Of a DNA stretch of 64,000 nt, positions 10,289 through 21,751 are shown one piece after another. This DNA comes from Phoronis australis (lineage: Eukaryota; Phoronida; Phoronidae). The notes beneath the pieces were generated by a model, which saw nothing but the letters and a program-made list of their open reading frames with translations, ran no database searches and was not told the origin of the DNA. Numbering within the stretch: position 1 is the stretch's first letter; every line of letters starts with the position of its first letter. A program made the position numbers and the translations under genes. The DNA is taken from positions 699,691 through 763,690 of the forward strand of contig NMRA01000096.1 of the NCBI GenBank assembly GCA_002633005.1, written 5' to 3'.

Positions 10289-13200
10289 TCTGCTATACAG
10301 CACGTCATGTGGCTAGGTTTAAAATTAGTAAAGTTATTTTAACCACGTAATTCAAATAACTCTATGTGATTGCTTGTCGCTTTGATTTCATGGAAATACA
10401 TATCGATCGTACCGGGAATTCAAATGTAAATTCTGATACTGGATGTATGGTTGCAGGAAACGACGCATTAAAAAATTCCTTAGATGTGAAATTAAAAGAA
10501 CGGCATTTACTTTTCGACGTTAGGTTATTTGGCACATGAAATCGATTATTATGACGTTGCTCTGTAAAATGAGATTCCGTTGAGAACTGGATTATGCATG
10601 ACGTTCTGAACACGTGCTTCCTATAACTCCTCCAATGGATATATAGCCTGGGGCGGTTTAATATGGACAAAAACCGTATTTGGTTATGATCTGCGCTGCT
10701 CAATTCATTCTGAAGCTGCGAAAAAGAGCACGCCCGCATATTTTTGCCGAGTTTATTGCGTCAACCACTTAGAGAAACGACAGTGTCATTGAAATCAATA
10801 CACTGGGTGCTACGGGGCCTTATTAAAATATACCCTTACTTCAAAAACACGGTTACCTTATCTGAAAACACTCAGACGTCAATTTACAATCTTTGAAAAT
10901 CAAGGATTTCCAGGTTGCGATACTCACAAGAATAAATGAAAATTGTGCCTAGCATTTTGCAACCGTTGTTTACAATACATCTATTTTTCTAAGCAGAAAA
11001 CTACTCCTACTCTTCAGTCGTGGTATCCAAACAAGGCAGCAAACATGCTCATGTAAAACAATTTCTTCCTGTTGCTCACAAAGGCGGTTGGTGAACACCA
11101 TTATTTTAGACAAATTTATGTGAGCTTATACAAAATTAAAACCATCCGAGTAAAAAGTACAACTTACCGAAAGTTATTGAATTGGAATTTTCCAAGGTTG
11201 TGTATAATCACCCAAGTCAATTTGGTAACAAATTTGACCAATGGGCGTATTTTCGGAAAAAATTCCGAAAGTATCACGATGGGCTTCTTTTCGGTAGCTG
11301 TATGTTTTGAAAATCTGATGGTTTGTTCTGAATATTGTTCATTTTGGTAAGACACCATATTTTGGGATCGCTATTTCACTCACTAATGACTATCAGTTGA
11401 GATATTGTGTGACGTTGTTGGTAACTAATTATATTAGCACAATATGAAAGGCAGTTTTAATGCCCTTGTTTCCAAAAATAGCCCCCCGCCTCCCAAAAAC
11501 GCGAATATTCGGTTTCATTTGACGTTTTTGAATGTTCGTTTTCCTAATATCCGCCCATGAGCCTATTTTCGGAAATTCCCACAAGGAATGTATCTTACAG
11601 GGGCGAATGCATTAATGTGTAGACAAAGGATTTTAATTTTTAAAAAATAGCCTTCATCATGTGTATCTGCGTCTGGCTACAGGGATGAATTGAAGAGTAT
11701 AACTAGAGAGGCCGTTTGTGTAACACACTTCATTCGGTGCACCTTTGGCAAGCGATAGAGTTACAGGCTATGTAAAAAGTGTCCAAAGAAGCATTGAAAG
11801 AGACACCAAAGAAGCGTTGAAAAAGTGAAACCTGAAAAGCGTTGAAAAATTAAAACGGAACCACTTTTGATAATTTTACTGAAATATATGGACCAATAAT
11901 TTCAACTGTACATAACTGGGTGCTTGTCTACATTTTTAGTTACAAAGTTTGTCACGAGAATATGGTTTGAAACCTATCGGTATACAGATTGTTAAGCCAG
12001 AATAGTTAGAAATCTCAAGGAAAATGCTAACCATCCGAATCTTCTAGAGAATGTACGGTTTCATCTGGGCATTGCATTCATTTGTATTCCAAAGAACCTA
12101 TTTTTGTCACTAAGTTATCAAATTTCTCAACATAGATTCTGTAGATGCACACAACAAAAATGTAAAGTTACATGGGATCTACTTGTCTGCAACCACAAAA
12201 ATATTGAAGCAGTTGGATGTAAATCAATACTGAATAACAAAAAGTTTCGATTCTTTCATTAAAGCCTTCCTCGATCGAATTTTTGCTAAACTTGCTGTCT
12301 CCTTTCAGTGCGATGATCTCAGCAATCTTCTCAAGAAAACTCGATATCATCACTCAGATTTCCACCGCTTTGTTTTTCTCTTCATACTTGTAGCGATAAG
12401 ATCTAATTGATAGTTATCCTGGAAAGGCAAAACATCAATTACTGTCTATACCGGTGCATAAGATCAAAACAAATGGCGATAGCGCATAGTTTGATCAGCT
12501 TCGGGTACACCACGTAAATTGTTACTCAGATGAAGAACACAAGAGCTTTATTCTCACAATGTCACGACACGGTGTCATTTAAGTATAATAGATTCTAGCA
12601 TAATTACACTAATATAATACAAACTACATAACTGTTCTTGGATGAACATTACACGATTAGCTTACAGTAGTTTACTTTACTATGGCAACAGCGTCTTCTG
12701 TGTTGTGTTAAAAGGACAACAAAACCGGTTTTGGCTCATAACAGATAGTAAAAACGACTTTCCCGTCCAGTTTTCTGAAACGAAATCGTCCTTCTCAACC
12801 TCGACAATTAACCCTCAAAAGTTTGGAGGAAATTTTGAAAACTCCTTTCAAAGCCTGCTAAATGGGCAAGCGTGACCTACGCCTTTTGCGGAAAACACGG
12901 CAATTGTGGGAAAGATCAGCCACTAAGGACCATGGTGCCCAAATTGTGAAATAAAGGAATGTATGAGTTTTAGTTGATTCCTGATTTTATCTTTCAAGAC
13001 TGACGATAATGATAAATTAGTAGGTGACAACGAGGATTGGTTGAAATCATTAAAACAGGGTTTGCTATCCTTTTAACATCAGACGAAATCCCAGAGGATT
13101 GAAAAATGGCTAGCCCAACTTGACTGAAACTTGACTGCGGAGCGATATTCTACATCTGTTTTTGTGGGGGAGGGGCGGACACTGAAAATTTCAGCCAATA

Positions 13201-14321
13201 GCGGGGTTGCAACGCCATCATATTGGAAATGGGTCAGAATGTTGCACTGTGGTTAAGCCGGTAAACAAGTACGTCGGCCAGCGTGGAGGCGAACCGGCCA
13301 CACGTTGAGGTTATACGTGTTGTGTGCCTGGTTGTTATAATACCAGTTAGCGATATCAAGAATTTAGTTACTACCTGTTTCCCAAGGATCAAGAACTGCG
13401 TTAAACATGGGTCTGACACATCGGTAGAGGTGGTAGCAAAAGCCGACTTCGTAGTATATGCAGCGCTCATTTTGATGGCGGCAAGAAAACGTATCTTGGA
13501 AACTGCCCAACAATATTTCCCTAGAAAGAAACAGTAACAAATACTCCACGGCGGATGGTAGTGAAAAAAAAACTTGTTTTCGCTTGACCAGAACCAAGCC
13601 AACATCAGCAATTTTGAGGATAATGCTTCTGCACAATCACCTGTTCTGGGTCGACTCACTTAACGTAGGCCTACGCACACTATATGCATTAACGTGCTAA
13701 GATAAAGAGTGCAGAATATTATTATTTACTTTCTACAAAATTGTGATGCATTGCTTTCAAAATTTGTTGTTAAATTACGACCATTTTTCAGAAAATTGTG
13801 CTGAAATCCCAGGGCGAAATCTCGCCGACTGAATGCGTAGCTGCCGGTCTCGCAATCGTTGATAGGGCATGAATTCTTGAATAAGAATACAGCTTCGACA
13901 CAACAAATTATCTGATATCCTCCTCAAGTTTTCCAAATAGCGTCTCTAAGATTTTTAAGTTCTTGTGAAGTCTGGTTTAACTGCAGATTTAGTCCAAATC
14001 TGCGCTAGATTGTAGCCCGCAACACGAGAAAAATCTCTGGAGGAACACACATGTTGTTGTCACGTGACGTTTGTTTTGACGTTTGTATGGGCGTGTGTGT
14101 GAGTAAGCGTGCGGGTGCTCGTCATCAGAGTTCATTTGCCAGAGTAAATGCGATGTAATGATCTAGGTGTGCATTGTATCAAAAGAAATTAACTCAAGCA
14201 GTCAAGCAGAGCGTGGTTTAATATTTAGCTTAGCACTTAACTTGCTGGCCTCATCTACTAAAAAACGTTCGAGAATTGTTTCGGTAAGACTGATATGTCA
14301 CTCATCGAGTCCCCGGGTGAG
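10289..14321. other. long stretch without a supported gene
   Basis: The longest open frames (10362-10739 minus, 13234-13659 minus, 13283-13537 plus) show no known domain, no splice context and overlap on opposite strands. No transposon ends were identified. Confidence 0.4.
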
Positions 14322-14693
14322 TGGATGCGTGACCGTAGTGTAACAACTATTTTCCGGAAGATTTGGGGTGTAAGGGTGCGAATGTGTTCACTATCATTGG
14401 GTCATTTTGACATTAAAAACACCAATTATGATTAGTTAAATAATTTCTCTTAAAATAATGCAAAAGTTTCTTTCCGGTATTAGAAACTTCCGGAAATTAG
14501 TGCCAATATTTATTTCTTGCCGATGCTATGTTACCCGTTTCATGAACAGATAGTTCCCGACTAAATGCCTTCGATGACAGCCGGTACATTATGCAGCGCG
14601 CGCTACTTGGCCGCGTGCTAACACTGGTCGAGTTTTTTTTATTAGTCTTCGATTCACGGTGTACAAAGAAGTTTGGAGTAGTAGTAGTAATAC
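14322..14693. repeat. duplicated segment, copy A, left of single-N join
   Basis: Near-identical to 14810-15191; differences are a poly-T length change, one short indel and single bases. A single N at 14809 precedes copy B. Copy A is followed by 115 bp (14694-14808) with no counterpart after copy B. Probably two haplotype contigs placed in series. Confidence 0.75.
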
Positions 14694-14752
14694 TACTTTA
14701 TACCACAATATTAGCCTCAAATGGCAGATAAAACCGTGTAATAACCCATAAA

Positions 14753-14774
14753 GTTATCTCACTAGTGAGATAAC
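14753..14774. repeat. 22-bp perfect palindrome
   Basis: GTTATCTCACT followed by its exact reverse complement AGTGAGATAAC with no spacer. On the minus strand it lies just after a GGTTCGACTCC B-box-like sequence (14797-14807), so it may belong to a tRNA-derived repeat cut by the contig end. Confidence 0.7.
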
Positions 14775-14809
14775 GATTTGGCGGGAAACCGAGGACGGAG
14801 TCGAACCCN

Positions 14810-15191
14810 TGGATGCGTGACCGTAGTGTAACAACTATTTTCCGGAAGATTTGGGGTGTAAGGGTGCGAATGTGTTCACTATCATTGGGTCATTTTGACA
14901 TTAAAAACACCAATTATGATTAGTTAAATAATTTCTCTTAAAATAATGCAAAAGTTTCTTTCCGGTATTAGAAACTTCCGGAAATTAGTGCCAATATTTA
15001 TTTCTTGCCGATGCTATGTTACCCGTTTCATGAACAGATAGTTCCCGACTAAATGCCTTCGATGACAGCCGGTACATTATGCAGCGCGCGCTACTTGGCC
15101 GCGTGCTAACACTGGTCGAGTTTTTTTTTTATTAGTCTTCGATTCACGGTTTTCACGTGTACAAAGAAATTTGGAGTAGTAGTAGTAATAC
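14810..15191. repeat. duplicated segment, copy B, right of single-N join
   Basis: Second copy of 14322-14693. It ends in a GTAGTAGTAGTAATAC run and continues into different sequence from copy A. Confidence 0.75.
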
Positions 15192-15730
15192 ACTTTATTC
15201 ACTTTAAGTCAAAAACCAAAAAATACAGTTGATACAAATTTACGCTTATGGAGACTCCGTGAAGGACCAGAAAGGTCCGCTGACCACGGAGCCACCAGAG
15301 AATAAGAAAGAAAAAATACAGCGTTACAGATAAGCAGAACTATAAAAATTAGGTGATGATGTACTTTAAAACTACTTGTGTAAAGACTGGGAGTCCTGTT
15401 GAGACCTTAGAAGATCTGTATCTGAAAGAAACAATGCAACCCCGCTAACGATGAGAACGCTGCGTCTGTTTTCAAATGCCAGACCCGCGTAGTGGGGCAC
15501 ATCCCTCGCAAGAGCAGCAAAACTTTTGCGTTCTTTTTGAATCGCGGCGTAAGTTTGAAGTGTATACGGACAAAACGGTGAGGCTTGTGGTCTTCAAATT
15601 TCAGGACTGTCGGATCTTTCAATTGATAAATTGGAGACGTTAGAACTGTAGGTAAGGCATTTTTCGCATGTAGTTCATGGACTGGGCGCTTACTTAAGCG
15701 AGGTCTGAAAACGCGTCGGGGCACTTATTG
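15155..15730 (-). mobile_element. possible LINE 3' end
   Basis: On the minus strand a 105-codon frame (15407-15724, no recognised domain) is followed by non-coding sequence, an AATAAA signal near 15196 and a short TAC-repeat tail. That order (ORF end, 3' UTR, poly(A) signal, microsatellite tail) is typical of non-LTR retrotransposons, but no reverse-transcriptase motif is present. A host gene end is the alternative. Confidence 0.3.
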
Positions 15731-17289
15731 GGGCATGGGCACTTATTACGGCGAATAGCGGCAGAATTACATGCAGCAGCGTAGTTCAATGCACACAAGT
15801 CACACGTCGTGCAAACCAATCAGCCATTATACCCTAATCATTGCGCACCCTAATTTCCTGACATGCGCAATCGTTAAATCGATTCGGTTGCAACTCCGCT
15901 ATTGAGTTGTGAATGTAGCAAAGCTCAAGGTAGATGATAATTGTCAGTACGGTGTATGAAAATGCGTTATTCAAAGAGTTCAGCATAGCCGAAACAATAG
16001 AACGCTATTTACAATACAACAAAACAAAAGCAAATCAAACAGTCTGATGTTATACTCACGGTTGCATTATTAATATAAACAACAACGGATTTAAACCGGC
16101 TTGACATGTTTCAGTGTCGTTTATTGAAACACCATCATTAGAAGAAAAAAAACACAGTGGCTACCTTGGTAGGCCCAATAACAAGTAATGAATCACGGAC
16201 AAATTTAGTTAAAGGGAGTGACAATAAACTAGACCAAAAATGACAACCTGTGGTGTGCCAGATGCCTATTGAGACTAGGCTTGTATCAGCTGAATGTGTT
16301 GAGCGTCACGAAGTTTAGCTGTTGTGTTGTTTCTACTTGGTCTATTATAGCAAAGTCATTGAAGGAGCATTGCTGATAACAATGATTGGTGCTCTGCAAA
16401 CGAATATCAACATGTGAACCTCAGTCAGAATTGTTATTTTTTATTAATATATGCTGCTACTTGCTATCATGGAGAAACACGGCTTCATTAACGTTTACCC
16501 AACGATATGCTTCATTACTGAGTTATTTACATTGCAAATGACACCAAAGCAATTCTACTAATTTATACACATTAGGTAGCAATACAGGTAGGTAAATAGC
16601 AAGATAAAACAATGCTATTGTACTTGACACATCCCGCTATAATCAAAACAAGCGATCAATATGGCCTCAAGCAAGTACGATGGCCCAAAGATGACATCGC
16701 GCGTTCCTTTTTTAATAACCTCAGGATCTCGAGATCCCGACTAAATTATCTTAGAATCTCGAGATATTTTTCCTCAATGTGTCGCTGTATGTAGTCTTCT
16801 GGCGCGTCGCATTGCCACACAGAAAGAAGGATTCGTACAGTTTCTCGTCTCGTCACTAAGGCATTAGTGACATATTTGTGGGGCACGAATCTTTAACCAT
16901 GTTGCTGCCTTGGCATCGATATTCGTCGGTCTAAGAAACCAGTCACATCAGCAATGTCTGAATAATTGTTACGACGCACGAGCCCTAGTCTCGACAACAA
17001 ACAGTTTCTTTTTGCTACAGCTCTTAAGTTGAAAAGATCTCTAAGGGCTTCATTTCTATCCAAATTGGAGTATTCTTGGTAACATAAATCAAGGCCAATC
17101 TTGTGAGACCGATTTTATAACAGTAAGTGACCTAATTCTATTTTTGCTTTCCAGTCAGCAGAACTAGTAGTACTGCAGTTTTAAGAGGAAAGAGTTTCTT
17201 TAAAATCATCCCATTAATACCAGACACCTAAATCTGTTGTGGAGTGATGAATTTAAGTTCTGTCTTTTCCTCAGACCGTTTTATCTGGA
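15731..17289. other. no gene seen
   Basis: Non-coding. Two short ATCTCGAGAT-containing blocks near 16730 and 16770 are the only local repetition noticed. Confidence 0.4.
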
Positions 17290-17465
17290 CTGTTGACAAA
17301 TAGAACTTCTAAACTTAAGTGTTGTCATTGACGTTTTGCACCTAGGATGCGTCCTGATATCTCTACTGTACACTGTGTGGGTCAACATTGTCCCGAGATG
17401 ATGATGTATGAGACATTGAAACATGTTCAAGTTGAAAAATCTCGTTGTTTTTATTAACATGGTCA
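17290..17465 (-). repeat. dispersed repeat, second copy of the 2790-2960 family
   Basis: The reverse complement matches 2790-2960 through the GACCCACACAG block and the GTTGAAAAATCTCGTT block at 17430-17446. No coding capacity. Confidence 0.6.
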
Positions 17466-19794
17466 CTTGTTTTCTTTGTTGAGACCATTAAGCGTTATAC
17501 CCGGTTTCACGCCAAATGGGATCCCATGTGCTTTTACAAACGTTGAAAATTGAGTCATCTATCTTATTACGTAAAATGAAGAAATTTTCCAGTGCAACTA
17601 TCATTTGAATTATTTGATAAATTGATAAGCCCATCACAATGTCATGGCTCAGAAATACGAGGTTTTAAGGAGTAAAATTGAAATGGTTCATTTTCGTAAA
17701 ATTATTCTTAGAGTACAGAATTAGTAGGAACCGTTAGCTTTAATAATACAATTTTGCACGGGTGATACTCAGCTATTCTTCGACAAAGGATGCCGCCGAA
17801 AAATTAGTTTTACCTTTAGAACATTTATTTTCTTGTACAAAATTCCTGCAGCCCATATTGTACGCCGTTGTACGATATACAAGGACACTTGATCTACATC
17901 GTCTCTTCTTTTACCAGATGTCAACAGTCACATGCAAGTATGAAGCAATTTTTTAATTGTTTCCGTAAAATTTTGAGGCCCTCGTGGGTTTCTGAGTTAT
18001 TTTCATTGTCCAACTGAGGCCGACCGCCCCAAACCTTTGGAACTTTTGTTCTTGATGCTGTGTCTTTTGTTTTTTTCCCGTTGTAGAAATCACAACTTAT
18101 CAGATGAGACAGGTGGGCCTTTGAAAACAGACTATGTTGATGGAATCGAGATTCCGATATAATTAAAAAAGAAAAACCGATTTCATCTGTGGACCACCGT
18201 AAGCAAGCGAAGTTTTATTGAGGTACCGATGCATAATGTTGTGTTCGTTTAATGATAACACATTAAATAGAACCATCTTTTATATGCAATATTGGTGACG
18301 TGACGTTCAGGTGACTGAGGGTCACCAAAGTAAATACTAAACACGAGTTCTTCGAACTAGTGCGCATGTACCCAAGAGTTCCTTCACTCCTGTGTTCTTA
18401 TTTGACAGAAAGGAACATATTGTTTACAAAAAAGTATCAAGAAAAGTCGGTTTCGTTTCCAGAGTGTTTTCGCCATGCACTTTAGGTTATCCAATCAGAA
18501 CACAAAGCCTGCTCCGCTTCGGGCCATGACAAATGAACGGCATGAATCTTCAGTCAGTCATCATTCCGAATTTACATGTTATTTTCACTTGATGCAATGT
18601 TATTTTGAGCATGCGCATTGGAACAACTTCAGTGGTGGCAGCTTTTAATCAGTGAGTGAGCTGTATAAAATTGCTACATCACGTGGTTTTATTTGTCTTG
18701 AACGGTTGTGTCATCACCACTAAGTTTAGCATAGACACCTGTAATTATCGATATGAAGTATATTTCTAACTGTTCTCAATCAGTAAAAACTCGGCGGCGA
18801 TATTGGATCTCTCTTGTATACCTTCGAGAGGCTGAAATGAGAGTGCCTGTAGAACAACACAACCGTTGCACAAGATTACTGAAACTGCGATGCTCATAAA
18901 AGCAGGCCAAGATCAATACCTAAAGGTGACAAGTTTCAAAACCAAATCGAACCAGTCAAATGTACAGATCATTCGGAGGCAAAAAACACCAGCAGTGACC
19001 AATGGCCTAATAGATTATGTATACGTTGAGAACCTTGGGTCGATTGTCGGAGAGCATAATTATTTTTCTACATGAAATACATTACCATCACATGTACCAC
19101 GACACATGGGCGGCGCACCATCAATATATTTCTTTGGGATAAGTGCTCTTCCGAAAACAACTAAGGTCCCCGGTGCCCCCCCCCTCCCATCATTGCCCAG
19201 AGTCACGAGAATTGGGACTGGAATTTTGTGACAAGCAGTGCTTATAATCTCAATAAAAAACGCAATTTTTTAACATGCAATTCTGCAAAAAACATTTTAA
19301 TAGAAGTCTATTGACGTATTAATTCATTTTTTCAAATTTAACCGAGAAGTACGGAATTAGGGATGCAGATGTAAATTATCAAGGGGGTAACATTTTGTCT
19401 CAACTTTTCAAAAAATTGTTGACAGCAGGATAATTGGTTCGAATCATAAATGAGGAATGAGGACTCTTCTTGTGACTTCTAGCTCTGAATTTGGAGGCTT
19501 CATCTCTTTCCAACTTAAGCCTCATGGCTCTAACGCTTAGGAAATTTTAGTTTTTTAGTGCGCCATTTTTTGTAACATTGCCGACAGACCCCGTTGACTC
19601 ACATGGGCCCCGAGGCTGTGGTCCGTGTCCCCCTCCCGGCGCTACTACTTTGGAACCACACCTTTTGTACAATTGCGCGGTAGAGGGAACTTCGATGTTG
19701 GTTTACATTCACTTGATAGTTTATGTTCCACGGTTATTAACATGACGTCGGATCGGATAAAATAAACCGGCCTTACCGAATTTTAAGTTCGGTG
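17466..19794. other. no gene seen
   Basis: Non-coding. Contains one end of the GGGCGGCGCACCAT repeat family at 19105-19125 and C-runs at 19175-19190. Confidence 0.4.
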
Positions 19795-20070
19795 ACGTAG
19801 GTGGCAAAGTGGTAAAGTAGTGGTTGCGAGCAAGATACCTGATCAAGTCACGATGAGATTCCGGTTGCGTTCAGTAGACCACAAGACGTTTGCTTTCACT
19901 CGCAGTGAAAAATCTTCCCGTATGGAATGAGAACACCTACTTCAATCCCATAACTCAACACTCCAACGTCCCCCCCGACCAATCACCATTTTTCAAGAAC
20001 AGGCTAATAGCCCTAAGGTACCGCGTTGTCATCCTAGCAGCAGTCAGTCTGAAGAATTGTTGACTCCTTA
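19795..20070 (+). mobile_element. tRNA-derived SINE remnant
   Basis: The head has an A-box-like TGGCAAAGTGG at about 19802 and a degraded B-box (GATCAAGTCACGATG) about 45 bp later, the pol III promoter layout of a tRNA-derived SINE. A ~190-bp tRNA-unrelated body follows. The B-box mismatches suggest an inactive copy. Confidence 0.5.
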
Positions 20071-21252
20071 TTGAGTTTATAACTTCGTAGTCAGTCCAAC
20101 TCATATTAATGAATTTATATGTGGGAACATAAAAATGCCTGGAGGGGAGTTCTATGTTGTCAAAAAAAAATTATAGGCAATTTCTCAAGTATCCCTAGTC
20201 TGCCATTTCAGTACTACGGTGCTTGTACCTTGGCACGGACTAATGCATACGGCGATGTCCAAGTTCTACTGACCAGCAGCCTACGATGTTCTGTAAATCT
20301 GTAATCAGGGATGAATCTCGTGTTATATAATTTGTGATTTGAAAGACGGTGTCTCTCACAATAATGGTGTAAAATCCTGACAAAGATTTCACTGAAGTCC
20401 ATGTTAGTGTATTGAAAACTATCAACGTGAATGCCTTCATACCGCCGTTTTAGATTTACTCAAGGGGGATACTCTGGAGAACACTAGAAATTGAGAAACT
20501 GGATGCAGGAGAAACCAATGTTCCGGGAAAATAAAACAATTTGATAAAACTGATTGCCAACGGCACACATGGACAAATATTTGCCGGCTTTTTCATGTTC
20601 TACTTAAGTAAACTTAAAAGGCGTCGATTCTTTTGTGTTATTCCAGGACTTAGGTACTATTTACATGCTCCTGTACAGGTGCCTAATTTGGAATCAAGTA
20701 GTGGCAGAAATTATGACCACCCATGAAGTTACAGTCTGTAAGCCTAATTGGCCTGTAAATATGCCTGGTATACGCACCACGAGAGCCTGTTGATACTGCG
20801 CCCCGAACAAGCTCGGAACGGATAGCAGAAAACTTAGACGTAATATTCAGTTTTGTGAAGAAATTATCATTTATAGAAGCCCACAAGTTGTTGGTGAACT
20901 ATGCATTTATTAGTATAAAATTTAAAAACACCGTTTTAAGTAAAAAATGTCAAAGTCAGCAAAACTATGACTTTTCGTTTACAGCTCCTCCCCCTTTTCC
21001 GAATAAACACCAGGGCGTTTATTTGGTGTTACTAAACAGCCTGAAATTTTTCATTTTCCGAGTAACTCTTAGAAAGCCCGTTGGTGACGTCAGCCACCTT
21101 TGTAATCAGAGACAATGGTAAACAGGCACCAGCATTGAAGAGGTGCACGAAAGAAACACGAGAATAACCAACATGCAGCAGCATATTTCATCTTTTCCAA
21201 GACAGTCATGGTAATTTTTCCTGGCCAGACATTGCACAACAAAGTGTGACCG
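20071..21252. other. no gene seen
   Basis: Non-coding sequence leading into the tandem array upstream of the ankyrin gene. Confidence 0.4.
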
Positions 21253-21490
21253 GTGTTACATCTTTCAATGTAACATCATAACAAGGTACGACCTGTGATA
21301 ACATCTAGCAATGCAACATGGTAAGAACGCACGGAAGTGTTAACACCTAGCTTTGCAACACCGTAATGAGGTACGAGCTGTGTTAACATCGAGCTATCTA
21401 ACACCATAACAAGGTACGGACAGTGTTAACATCTACCTATATAACACCATAAGAAGGTACAACTAGTGTTACCAATGTAACACCAAAAAC
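21253..21490. repeat. 42-43-bp tandem array, about 5.5 units
   Basis: Units start at 21253, 21295, 21337, 21380, 21423 and 21466, each opening with GTGTTAACATCTA or a close variant, followed by an AACACCATAACAAGGTAC-type block. Spacing is a regular 42 or 43 bp. It ends about 180 bp before the 5'-UTR acceptor of the ankyrin gene and so lies in its upstream intron or promoter region. Confidence 0.85.
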
Positions 21491-21666
21491 ACGTGACGAA
21501 GTGGTGGAGATTCAACAGTAAAAAAACATGCATTTGATATGACCATCACACGACTTAAGCAAAACATCTGTCAATGAACGAAAAACCAACGAGTTTCAAG
21601 GATCGACTAAAAAGTTTGGTCACTCTCTTGGTCATTGTTTAACATTTGTTTCGATTCTGTTTTCAG

Positions 21667-21751
21667 GGAAACCTCGAGATCACTGCGTTTGCAATCTAAA
21701 CGAACACGACAGACGACTTATTGGATATCTGACATCTGATGAAACGTGAAA
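21667..21751 (+). promoter_or_regulatory. 5' UTR part of the ankyrin-gene exon, with overlapping upstream ORF
   Basis: A pyrimidine-rich acceptor, TTCTGTTTTCAG, ends at 21666. The following 85 bases hold stops in the main frame, so translation starts within this exon. An upstream ATG at 21739 opens a 16-codon frame that stops at 21789, overlapping the main start at 21752 out of frame. Such an arrangement usually lowers initiation at the main ATG. Confidence 0.5.

Noticed and set aside
10362-10739. 125-codon minus-strand open frame just beyond the foldback element
   Set aside because: No recognised motif and no supporting signals; its composition is like the surrounding non-coding DNA.
13234-13659. 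141-codon minus frame with opposing plus-strand frames
   Set aside because: Frames overlap on both strands with no homology, so chance openness is the simpler reading.
21746-21748. GTG as start of the ankyrin protein
   Set aside because: A proper ATG lies two codons downstream, and metazoan genes rarely start at GTG.
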